From Sediminibacterium sp. (lineage in GTDB: Bacteria > Bacteroidota > Bacteroidia > Chitinophagales > Chitinophagaceae): 15,978 bases of DNA. Under the pieces are notes generated by a model. That model worked only from the letters and a program-made list of their open reading frames with translations. It had not been told where the DNA came from and searched no databases. Position numbers and translations under genes: made by a program. The DNA lies in the NCBI GenBank assembly GCA_023256555.1, contig JALRFB010000004.1, positions 1 to 15,978 of the forward strand. The letters run 5' to 3'. Of this stretch, positions 7,262 through 14,447 are shown in pieces (position 1 is the stretch's first letter; the number at the start of each line of letters is the position of its first letter).

Positions 7262-8611
7262 TTATTTCTTTTCTTCAAATAATTTCTCCTTTGTAACCGG
7301 CTTCACCAATGCGCCGTCTTTCAATGATTTACTTACAATACTATATGGACCAGTAATCACCACATCACCCACTTTAACACCTTCCACTTGAATATAGTTT
7401 AAGTCTTGGATGTCGGTTTTTACTTTTACCATTTTTACTTTGTTATCTTTTTGTAAAACAAACACTACTTCAGTTAACTCTTCTTCCGCTTTTGCAGGTT
7501 CTTCGTTGCTAGTGTTTGCAGTATTTGAAACTTTAGTTTCTTTACCTTGACCATCTTTGTCTCTGGTAGTAACCGCATTTAAAGGAACAGAAATTACATT
7601 CACTTTAGACTTAGTTTGAATGTCTGCACTTGCAGTCATCCCTGGTCTGAATGGAAATTTAGTATTCTCTTTTATTAAATCTTGATAACTTTCAGTCAAT
7701 AAACGAATATGTACTTTATAATTTGCTACTTCTGTTGATGTAGACAAAGCATTTGTAGCAGCAGAAACTGGGTTAGCAATTTTATACACAATACCCTTAA
7801 ACTTTCTATTATTATATGCATCCACTTCTACTAATGCCGTATCTCCAATCTTTACTTTAGTGATATCATTCTCACCTACATCAACCCTTACTTCAATACT
7901 TTTCATATCTGCAACACGCATCATTTCTGTACCTGCCATTTGTGCTGTACCTACCACTCTTTCGCCTTTTTTGACACTCATAGAACTTACAATGCCATCC
8001 ATTGGTGCTAATATAGATGTACGTGCTAAATCTTTTTCAGCTCTTGCTAATTGTGCTCTAACACCTTGGATCTGCGCTTCTCCACTCTTAATAGATTCTT
8101 TTGCACCATTATAATTAGATTCAGCAGATCTAAATGCTTGTTCTGTTTGCTCGTATTCAGATCTAGAAACAATTTTATCTGCAAATAATTTTTTATAACG
8201 CTCATTGGTTGCTTTAGCATTTTCATAAACGGTTTTTAAACCGCTCAAATTTGCTTTTACATTTTCGTATTGAGCTTTCACTTGGTTTACACTTGCAGAA
8301 ACTTGATCTCTTTGTGAAGTATAGATATCAGCATATATTTTAGCCAATAATTGGCCTTTTTTTACACTATCCCCTTCTTCAACAAAAAGGTTCACAATCT
8401 CACCAGAAATATCTGGACTTACTTTTACTTCGATTTCAGGATACACTTTACCACTGGCATTCACTGATTCTGTTATGGTTCTAAGTTGTACTTTTTCAGT
8501 AGTTACTTCAGTGCCTTCTTCTTTACCAATTACACCTGCTTTTTTTAAGCCAACTAATAATACGATGACTGCTATTACACTTACTGAAATCCAAATGAGT
8601 TTCTTATTCAT
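7262..8611 (-). CDS. Efflux RND/MacA-type periplasmic adaptor subunit (HlyD family)
   Basis: This is a membrane-fusion protein that links an inner-membrane pump (RND or MacB-type ABC) to a TolC channel. Its 449 residues comprise an N-terminal membrane anchor (about 5-22, no lipobox cysteine), a split biotinyl-lipoyl-like domain (about 60-95 with VFVEEGDSV-like sequence and 195-225 with ILAPMDGIVSSMSVKKGERV), a helical hairpin (about 96-195), a beta-barrel domain (about 235-345) and a membrane-proximal domain to the C-terminus. The long hairpin and overall layout favour a MacA-like adaptor. An unusual low-complexity, charged stretch interrupts the fold at about 350-380 (KDGQGKETK...EEPAKAEEE). 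It follows the tolC-like gene by 29 nt in the same operon and is closed by a terminator. No pump gene follows, so the partner must be elsewhere. Confidence 0.93.
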   Translation of the reverse strand: MNKKLIWISVSVIAVIVLLVGLKKAGVIGKEEGTEVTTEKVQLRTITESVNASGKVYPEIEVKVSPDISGEIVNLFVEEGDSVKKGQLLAKIYADIYTSQRDQVSASVNQVKAQYENVKANLSGLKTVYENAKATNERYKKLFADKIVSRSEYEQTEQAFRSAESNYNGAKESIKSGEAQIQGVRAQLARAEKDLARTSILAPMDGIVSSMSVKKGERVVGTAQMAGTEMMRVADMKSIEVRVDVGENDITKVKIGDTALVEVDAYNNRKFKGIVYKIANPVSAATNALSTSTEVANYKVHIRLLTESYQDLIKENTKFPFRPGMTASADIQTKSKVNVISVPLNAVTTRDKDGQGKETKVSNTANTSNEEPAKAEEELTEVVFVLQKDNKVKMVKVKTDIQDLNYIQVEGVKVGDVVITGPYSIVSKSLKDGALVKPVTKEKLFEEKK

Positions 8612-8640
8612 ATTCTTTTATTTTCTATTTTCTAATGGTG

Positions 8641-10101
8641 TTATAAGGATAAATTTTCTCCCTTGTAAAATTCTAATAGTTTAATTCTAAATACATACTC
8701 GTATTGAGCTGCTTTGAAATTTACTTTAGCTTTTAGGTAATTATTTTGATTATTCAATAATTCAATGGTGCCTAATAAACCCAATTCATATCTTTTGGTT
8801 GCAAAAGAGTATGCTTTTTCAGAAGAGGTTAATGCTTTTTGTGTTGCATTTAATTTATTCAAAGCAACCACCGCATTGGTATAGGCTGAGAAGATATCTT
8901 GTTTTAATTTTCTTTGAGTATTTTCTTCTTGAAGAGATGCTGTTCTTAAATTCAATTTAGCTTGTTGGTAAGCAATTTTAGATTGTCCTGCATTGAAAAT
9001 GGGAATATTCATTTGAAATCCAAAACTTTGACCAAAATTATTATCAACTTGCCTACCCCATCCATTCCAAATATTACTCCAATTTCTAGTGCCACTTGTA
9101 GTGGTAAAAACAGGGCTTTGAACATAATATTTAGTGTTATTCACATTCACATATGGTGACAAAGCTGTTGGAGTACTATAACCACTGAATTCATAGCCGC
9201 TAATATATTTAAATTGATTAGAGAAGTTAGAACTTAATGAATAACCAAAACTTAAACTTGGATAGAAATTAGCTTTGGCTGCTTTTACATTTTTTTCAGA
9301 AGCTTTTACTCTATAGTTTGCTGCTTTTACATTTGGCAAGTTTTGAGACGCAATACTGAAAACATATTCAGGTTGCAAATCTGCAAAATTTTGCAATTTA
9401 ATTTGTTCTACAGGCTGAACGACTACATCAAAAGGCTTTGCAGCATCTAAATTCAATAAAGCTTTCAATAATAATTTACTTTGCTCCACACTAGATATCG
9501 CAGAAATAAAACTGCTACTATCGTTGGCTAATTGGGTTTCTAATTCTAATAAATTAATTTCTGGCAACAAACCTACATCCACTCTTTTCTTAGTTGCTAC
9601 TAATTGCTCCTTTGTTTGTGCGATTTGAATTTTAGCAATTTCAGTTTGCTCAATAGCTGATAAAACTTGCAAATAATAGGTAGCTACGTTTAAAGAAATA
9701 TCATTTGCAGTATTTTGCATATCTGCTAAACTAGCTTGCCAACTATATTCTGTTGCGGCTGCATTATTTTTTAATCTACCTGCATTAAATATTTGCACTC
9801 CTCCATTTAATCCGAAGTTGTTGAATAAAAACTGCGTGTTGGTAAATCCATTGGTTGTTGGGTCAATAGAACGGCCTAATCTTAAACCCATGCCAGAACT
9901 ACCTGTTAATGTGGGTAATTGGTTATTCTTAGCAAGGTCTGCTTGAAGTTTTGCTAATCTAGCTTGTACATCTGCTTGTTGAACAGATATATTATGCTGC
10001 ACAGCGTATTCTACACAGGTTTTTAAATCCCACTTTTCTGGTTCTTGTGCCATTAAGCCTGTACTTAGGCTGATCATCAATAAAGAAAGTATATATTTCA
10101 T
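8641..10101 (-). CDS. TolC family outer membrane efflux protein
   Basis: TolC-type proteins form trimeric outer-membrane beta-barrels with long periplasmic helical tunnels for efflux or secretion. From ATG 10101 the protein has 486 residues, typical of the family. A signal peptide is clear (MKYILSLLMISLSTGLMAQ, cleavage likely before Q19). Two OEP repeats follow: the first begins WDLKTCVEYAVQHNISVQQA and contains a long helical region with VDVGLLPEINLLELETQLA; the second ends with the matching RYELGLLGTIELLNNQNNYL helix near the C-terminus. An extracellular-loop-like segment rich in Y, N and S lies in the middle. The frame extends to TTG 10128 and ATG 10110 is in frame; ATG 10101 gives the best signal peptide. 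It is the first gene of a two-gene operon with the adaptor. Confidence 0.93.
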   Translation of the reverse strand: MKYILSLLMISLSTGLMAQEPEKWDLKTCVEYAVQHNISVQQADVQARLAKLQADLAKNNQLPTLTGSSGMGLRLGRSIDPTTNGFTNTQFLFNNFGLNGGVQIFNAGRLKNNAAATEYSWQASLADMQNTANDISLNVATYYLQVLSAIEQTEIAKIQIAQTKEQLVATKKRVDVGLLPEINLLELETQLANDSSSFISAISSVEQSKLLLKALLNLDAAKPFDVVVQPVEQIKLQNFADLQPEYVFSIASQNLPNVKAANYRVKASEKNVKAAKANFYPSLSFGYSLSSNFSNQFKYISGYEFSGYSTPTALSPYVNVNNTKYYVQSPVFTTTSGTRNWSNIWNGWGRQVDNNFGQSFGFQMNIPIFNAGQSKIAYQQAKLNLRTASLQEENTQRKLKQDIFSAYTNAVVALNKLNATQKALTSSEKAYSFATKRYELGLLGTIELLNNQNNYLKAKVNFKAAQYEYVFRIKLLEFYKGENLSL

Positions 10102-10147
10102 TTTTATCATATGAAGTTTGTCCAACAAAAATCTGCTTTTGCTTCTA

Positions 10148-10155
10148 CAAAAGTA
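10148..10155 (-). promoter_or_regulatory. Candidate -7 box for the tolC-adaptor operon
   Basis: The minus strand reads TACTTTTG, an exact TAnnTTTG match, 37 nt upstream of ATG 10110 and 46 nt upstream of ATG 10101. This would give a leader of about 35-42 nt. A -33 element at normal spacing was not found. Confidence 0.45.
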
Positions 10156-10198
10156 ACCTAATACTTCAAAGCTTTCTAAATATTAGACAAGTGGAGCC

Positions 10199-10224
10199 AA
10201 AAAAGGGTTAAATGGCCCTTTTTT
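10199..10224 (-). terminator. Short hairpin terminator overlapping the permease stop codon
   Basis: AAAAAAGGG (10199-10207) pairs with CCCTTTTTT (10216-10224) around an 8-nt loop. On the minus strand the RNA would read A-tract, GGG, loop containing the permease TAA, CCC, U-tract. Only three G-C pairs are present, so strength is uncertain. It is symmetric and could work from either side, but no plus-strand gene reads into it. Confidence 0.5.
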
Positions 10225-11536
10225 GATGATAAAAAACTCGATATATACCTAAAACCAGTGCCAAAAGCACAATTGCGGTCAATGCTGAATATGGTTTATC
10301 AATAACAACAGCTATAGCAACCATAAAGTATGCCAATACAAAAATGACACATAATATAGGGGTCCACTTTTTTAATGTGCCAGTCACAGAAACATCCCCT
10401 TGTTTTTTCTTTCTTAATAACAATAATGTTGCAGCCGAGGTACTCATACCCATACAATCTAAGAACATACTAAAACTTAAAACATCATCTACCCCTTTAC
10501 CAAAAAAGGTAATTAAAGCTGTAGTGATTGCAAAAATGGTTAAGCCTGGCACCAAGGCACCTGTTTTTGAATGTGTGGTTTGAAATAATTTGGGCAATAC
10601 CCCATCTTCACTCATCGCAAACATTACTCTTGGATTACTCATTAAAATAACATTCACATATGCCAACACACTTAATACCATGGCGAAATCAAAAACCTTA
10701 GCGCCAAATTTTCCAAACCATGCTTCAAATAATAAAGATCCGATCGCATTGGCATTTTTCATTGAGTCAAATCCAATGACTTTTACATAAGTGAAATTGA
10801 TTGCTAAGTATAAAAACAATACTATAAAAATTCCAAAAACAATTCCTCTTTGCATTGTCTTTGGATTGGAAATTTCTGATCCAAAATTGATGGTTTGTTG
10901 ATATCCACCATAAGTAAAGAACACTGAAACCAAACTTACCAATAATAATAAAGAACCATTGGTTCCGTCGTAGACATATAATTTTCCTTCATTATAGCCA
11001 TGTGGAGGAACACTCACCCCTTTGAATAAAGAAGAAATCAATAAAATAATCAAGCTTATTTTTACTACCATTAAAACGTTTTGTGTTCTACTACTCGTTT
11101 TTAACCCTAATAAATTCACAAAATAAAATAGACCAACAGAAGAAATAGCAATGCCTATATTGAACAAAGTACTTGATGGTCTTCCAAATAATAAATCACT
11201 TACATAATCTGCTCCAATCAAAGCTACCACCGCTAAAGAAGCAGCATTACTTATCAGTATCAAAACATTTATAGTAAAACCAACTGCAGGGTGATAACAA
11301 TGTGCAAAAACTTTATAATAACCACCCATCACAGGTAGGCGTTGACCAATCTCAGCATAAGTCAAAGCGCCAAACAAAGCAATGATACCTCCAATGGTCC
11401 ATGCGCTAAAAAAAATTAACGGTGTACCAGATTTTGCTGCAATGGTGGCTGGGGTTTTAAATATACCCATCCCTATCACCAAACTCACCACAATCATGGT
11501 TAAACTAAAAAAATTAATGCTTTGTTTTTCTTTCAT
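10208..11536 (-). CDS. APC superfamily amino acid permease
   Basis: This is an inner-membrane secondary transporter of the amino acid-polyamine-organocation family, 442 residues, probably importing or exchanging amino acids; the substrate is not readable from the sequence. TM1 carries the family's unwound-helix motif as IGMGIFKTPATIAAKSGTP (21-39). ALTYAEIGQRLPVMGGYY (about 57-74) matches the conserved TM2/loop region of LAT- and AdiC-like permeases. FTYGGYQQTINFGSEISNP marks TM6 and the following loop, and SNPRVMFAMSEDGVLPKLF the region after TM8. About 12 hydrophobic segments can be counted. It appears monocistronic: a short hairpin overlaps its stop, and its 5' side is divergent from the cobalamin riboswitch and btuB. 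The ATG is preceded by AATAAGG. Confidence 0.92.
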   Translation of the reverse strand: MKEKQSINFFSLTMIVVSLVIGMGIFKTPATIAAKSGTPLIFFSAWTIGGIIALFGALTYAEIGQRLPVMGGYYKVFAHCYHPAVGFTINVLILISNAASLAVVALIGADYVSDLLFGRPSSTLFNIGIAISSVGLFYFVNLLGLKTSSRTQNVLMVVKISLIILLISSLFKGVSVPPHGYNEGKLYVYDGTNGSLLLLVSLVSVFFTYGGYQQTINFGSEISNPKTMQRGIVFGIFIVLFLYLAINFTYVKVIGFDSMKNANAIGSLLFEAWFGKFGAKVFDFAMVLSVLAYVNVILMSNPRVMFAMSEDGVLPKLFQTTHSKTGALVPGLTIFAITTALITFFGKGVDDVLSFSMFLDCMGMSTSAATLLLLRKKKQGDVSVTGTLKKWTPILCVIFVLAYFMVAIAVVIDKPYSALTAIVLLALVLGIYRVFYHQKRAI

Positions 11537-11563
11537 CCTTATTATGTTAAGTATAAATATATT

Positions 11564-11580
11564 AAAACTATTGTAGTTTT
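11564..11580. repeat. Perfect 7-bp inverted repeat upstream of the permease gene
   Basis: AAAACTA (11564-11570) and TAGTTTT (11574-11580) are separated by TTG. The dyad lies 28 nt before the permease ATG. On the minus strand it contains TAGTTTTA, one mismatch from the -7 consensus. It could be an operator or a chance AT-rich palindrome. Confidence 0.3.
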
Positions 11581-11626
11581 CAACAAGTAGTTAATAAATA
11601 TAAACACCAAGGCCAAATGAATGAAT

Positions 11627-11634
11627 TATGTTTG
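11627..11634 (+). promoter_or_regulatory. Candidate -7 box for the cobalamin riboswitch-btuB transcript
   Basis: TATGTTTG is an exact TAnnTTTG match. A start site about 4-6 nt downstream coincides with the first base of riboswitch helix P1 (11640), so transcript and aptamer would begin together. This agreement raises confidence above that for the motif alone. Confidence 0.6.
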
Positions 11635-11639
11635 CTTCT

Positions 11640-11795
11640 GATTAGGTTCATGAGAATGATTAAAAGGGAATTCCGTTAAAATCGGAAGCTATTCCCGTAG
11701 CTGTAAGTTCTAAGCTAATGCAATCATTGCAATATCCACTGAAGTAATTTGGGAAGGATGCAATGTCAAGAACGAGCCAGAAGACCTGCCTGATT
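11640..11795 (+). ncRNA. Cobalamin (B12) riboswitch aptamer
   Basis: The class is recognised from conserved blocks in order. P1 is GATTAGG (11640-11646) with CCTGATT (11789-11795). GGGAA (11666-11670) pairs with TTCCC (11691-11695) around an inner CCG/CGG stem. GTAGCTGTAAG follows, corresponding to the conserved CGCAACTGTAA-type block. GTTCT (11707-11711) pairs with AGAAC (11769-11773). ATTGC/ATCC (11726-11737) pairs with GGATGCAAT (11756-11764). Also present are CCACTG (11736-11741), GGGAAGG (11751-11757) and the B12 box GAGCCAGAAGACCTGCC (11774-11790). It lies upstream of a btuB-type receptor and is expected to repress it when cobalamin is plentiful. The 94 nt from 11796 to the btuB ATG hold a small hairpin (GCTTT 11810-11814 with AAAGC 11822-11826) and an A-rich start region, but no hairpin with a T-tract, so control is probably at translation. 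Together with the permease upstream region this fills the 353-nt gene-free stretch. Confidence 0.96.
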
Positions 11796-11889
11796 AAAAA
11801 TAACCAACAGCTTTCGGGTAAAAAGCAAGGATTTGTAAAAGAATTCTCTTCTATCAGGAAGCTCATTGTTCACACAAAAAAACAAAACA

Positions 11890-13812
11890 ATGAGCAAAAA
11901 ATTATTCACGCTCTTAGTGGTCATTATTGCCACAAAAACAATTGCTTTCTCACAAAGCAAAGACAGTCTTCAAAACAATAGTACTTTAAACGAAGTCATT
12001 GTTACAGCCAACAAAATTGAACAAAAACAAAACAGTACAGGTAAAGTCGTTAGTGTTATTACTAGCGACCAATTAAATGCCCGCGCCGGACTATCTGTAG
12101 CACAGGTATTAAGTGAGCAAGCTGGATTGTATTTACCAGGAGCTTTAAGTAATGCAGGTACTGTACCCAGTATTTATATGCGTGGAGCTTCGAGTGGAAG
12201 AACATTAATTCTTATAGATGGTGCACCTGTTGGAGATCCTTCGATGATTAGTAATGAATTTGATTTAAATCTTGTTCCATTGTCTCAAATTGAGAGAATT
12301 GAAATTTTGAAAGGATCCCAAAGTACCATGTATGGTTCTGATGCCATTGGTGGTGTTATAAATATAATTACCAAAAAAAGAACGGGTAGTTTTATTACTG
12401 GTGGAGCAAGCACTGGAACCTATGGAACTAAGTCCAATCAAATTGCATTCAATGGAGTTCTTGCAAAAGTAAATTACACATTGGGATTTGATAATCAAAA
12501 ATCAGATGGTTTTTCTTCGGCAATTGACAAATACAATACTGGTAGTTTTGATAAAGATGGTTACAACAATAAAAGTTGGTTTACCAAATTAAATTATTCT
12601 ATTAACGACAGATGGAGTATTCAAGCAAATACGCGCAAGACATCTTATAAGGCAAGTATTGATTATGGAGCATTCAAAGATGACAAAGACGAATATTTTA
12701 ATAATGCTACTACAATGTCCGGAGTACAATTAAAATATAAAAAAGACAAAACAATATTTCAATTCCAATATCAATATACAACACAAGATAGAAGTTATTT
12801 AAATGACAGTATAGATAAAAAATACATTATTTATGAGAATAATCAATATGCAGGTAAAACACATTTTGCAGATATGTTTTTATCCAAACCTATTGGGAAT
12901 AATATTCAATGGATAGTAGGTACTGATTTTAGATATGGGTCCTATAATCAAACATATGCAAGCATTAGTGGATGGGGTCCATATAACGAGAATTTTAAAG
13001 ATACATTTCAATTTCAAAATGCACTGTATACCTCATTCTTAATGAATGATGTATCTAAAAAATGGTTACTTGAAATAGGCACAAGATACAATCATCATTC
13101 TCGTTATGGAGACAACCAAACTTTCACCATCAGCCCTTCTTATATAATTCAACCAGGACTTCGTTTAATATCTAGCATATCATCAGGATTCAAAGCTCCT
13201 AGCTTATATCAAATAAGTTATAACACTGCATTAAAGGCAGAAACTTCAATTAACACTGAATTAGGTTTTGATTACCATGCTAAACCAGTTGATGCGAGAG
13301 TGGTCTATTTCAATAGAACCATTAATAATGGGATTGATTACAATTATATCGATTATAATTTTTTTAATTTTATCAAACAAAAAGTAAATGGTTTTGAATT
13401 AGAATTGGCACATCGTTTACCACACAATCAATGGGTAAGCATGAACTATACCTTATTGAATGGACAAGAGACCAATCAAAATAGATTAACCTATACAGAC
13501 ACTATTACCTATAATTACTTATTAAAAAGACCAAAGCATAGTGTACAATTGCAATACAATATTAACTATAAAAAATGGCAAGCCTCCATTTCTGGAAGAT
13601 ACATCAGCAGCAGATACGATGTCGGAGGTTATGCTACACCTGATGTAAAACTTGATTATTATACATTGGTGAACGCGCATATACAGTATAGAGAAAACAA
13701 TTGGCTTAGTTTTTTTGTAGACCTTCAAAATATTTTAGAAGATCGTTTTCAAGAAATAAATGGCTACAATACCATGGGACGTACTATTCAAATTGGATTT
13801 AGATTGCATTAA
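11890..13812 (+). CDS. btuB: TonB-dependent cobalamin receptor, BtuB type
   Basis: This is an outer-membrane 22-strand barrel that imports vitamin B12 using TonB energy; substrate assignment rests on the riboswitch in its leader plus BtuB-like sequence. From ATG 11890 it has 640 residues. It shows a signal peptide (about 1-21, ending IAFSQ), a TonB box NEVIVTA (34-40), a plug domain (about 45-165) with SIYMRGASSGRTLILIDG (94-111) and RIEILKGSQSTMYGSDAIGG (136-155), then the barrel. FKAPSLYQ occurs in the barrel, but the usual NPNLKPE-like box after it is replaced by a shorter ALKAETS stretch. The C-terminus is GRTIQIGFRLH, ending in a strand whose last aromatic lies three residues before the end. 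The frame reaches a TTG at 11866, but ATG 11890 follows an A-rich region and starts the signal peptide cleanly. A strong terminator follows. Confidence 0.92.
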   Translation: MSKKLFTLLVVIIATKTIAFSQSKDSLQNNSTLNEVIVTANKIEQKQNSTGKVVSVITSDQLNARAGLSVAQVLSEQAGLYLPGALSNAGTVPSIYMRGASSGRTLILIDGAPVGDPSMISNEFDLNLVPLSQIERIEILKGSQSTMYGSDAIGGVINIITKKRTGSFITGGASTGTYGTKSNQIAFNGVLAKVNYTLGFDNQKSDGFSSAIDKYNTGSFDKDGYNNKSWFTKLNYSINDRWSIQANTRKTSYKASIDYGAFKDDKDEYFNNATTMSGVQLKYKKDKTIFQFQYQYTTQDRSYLNDSIDKKYIIYENNQYAGKTHFADMFLSKPIGNNIQWIVGTDFRYGSYNQTYASISGWGPYNENFKDTFQFQNALYTSFLMNDVSKKWLLEIGTRYNHHSRYGDNQTFTISPSYIIQPGLRLISSISSGFKAPSLYQISYNTALKAETSINTELGFDYHAKPVDARVVYFNRTINNGIDYNYIDYNFFNFIKQKVNGFELELAHRLPHNQWVSMNYTLLNGQETNQNRLTYTDTITYNYLLKRPKHSVQLQYNINYKKWQASISGRYISSRYDVGGYATPDVKLDYYTLVNAHIQYRENNWLSFFVDLQNILEDRFQEINGYNTMGRTIQIGFRLH

Positions 13813-13835
13813 TGCATCTTAAGGTTCGTAAATAG

Positions 13836-13868
13836 AAAAAGCTTTGTATCTTCATACAAAGCTTTTTT
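13836..13868 (+). terminator. Intrinsic terminator after btuB, abutting the marC start codon
   Basis: AAAAAGCTTTGTAT (13836-13849) pairs perfectly with ATACAAAGCTTTTT (13854-13867), a 14-bp stem with a CTTC tetraloop and a run of six Ts at 13863-13868. It begins 23 nt after the btuB stop. The marC ATG starts on the next base (13869), so the hairpin may also affect marC expression. Confidence 0.88.
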
Positions 13869-14447
13869 ATGCAATTTCAATTTGACCAATTACTTACAGT
13901 GATATTTACTTTATTTGCCGTAATTGATATTGTGGGTTCTATTCCCTTATTGATATCTATGAAAGAAAAAGTTGGTAAGATAAAATCAATGCAAGTAACC
14001 CTAATTTCGGGCGGATTGATGATTGCTTTTATGTTTTTAGGCAAGCCTTTTTTAAAAATACTTGGTTTAGATGTAAAATCTTTCGCTGTTGGCGGATCTA
14101 TTGTTATTTTCTTACTAGGACTAGAAATGGTATTGGGCCACGAAATTTTCAAGGGAGATAAAAATGGCCATACAGGATCAGTGGTTCCTATTGCTTTCCC
14201 AATTATTGCAGGAAGTGGAACATTAACAACTATTATGTCTCTAAAAGCCAACTTTGAAGAGATTTATATTTTAGCGGGTATACTGGTAAACTTAATGATC
14301 ATTTATATTGTACTAAAATCTTTAAACTTTATAGAACGCCTGCTAGGACCCGGAGGTCTACTAGCAGTGCGTAAATTTTTTGGCGTAATTCTTCTTGCCA
14401 TTGCAGTGAAGATTTTCTCTAGCAATGTGGCCGCATTAAAGCGTTAG
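13869..14447 (+). CDS. MarC family integral membrane protein
   Basis: MarC/UPF0056 proteins are six-helix inner-membrane proteins of unknown function; the original link to multiple antibiotic resistance was not upheld. This one has 192 residues, near the usual 190-220. Predicted helices are at about 8-28, 43-65, 70-90, 103-122, 132-150 and 165-184. The family signatures appear as FAVIDIVGSIPLLISM (16-31), GGSIVIFLLGLEMVLG (75-90) and SVVPIAFPIIAGSGTLTTIM (104-123). The start at 13869 is the only reasonable one: an in-frame stop lies at 13833-13835, no other ATG follows it, and the next internal ATG (M31) would remove helix 1. The ATG immediately follows the btuB terminator T-tract, and no promoter match lies between the genes. 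Its TAG overlaps the stop of the convergent receptor gene. Confidence 0.9.
   Translation: MQFQFDQLLTVIFTLFAVIDIVGSIPLLISMKEKVGKIKSMQVTLISGGLMIAFMFLGKPFLKILGLDVKSFAVGGSIVIFLLGLEMVLGHEIFKGDKNGHTGSVVPIAFPIIAGSGTLTTIMSLKANFEEIYILAGILVNLMIIYIVLKSLNFIERLLGPGGLLAVRKFFGVILLAIAVKIFSSNVAALKR

Noticed and set aside
10102-10128. TTG (10128) or ATG (10110) start for the TolC-like gene
   Set aside because: ATG 10101 gives a compact signal peptide starting MKYILSLLM. ATG 10110 cannot be excluded, but TTG is unlikely.
10160-10180. AAAGCTTT palindrome between tolC and the permease terminator
   Set aside because: An 8-bp AT-rich palindrome is expected by chance and is not placed at a convincing promoter position.
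11866-11889. TTG-initiated extension of btuB
   Set aside because: It would add a hydrophilic stretch before the signal peptide; ATG 11890 follows an A-rich region typical of starts in this phylum.
13877-14251. 124-codon open frame antisense to marC
   Set aside because: It is fully antisense to a gene with clear MarC signatures, and its protein (P-, K- and I-rich) looks like a shadow translation without recognisable motifs.
13869-14447. Antibiotic resistance gene, from the MarC name
   Set aside because: The family name is historical; involvement in multiple antibiotic resistance was not supported later. No resistance claim is made.
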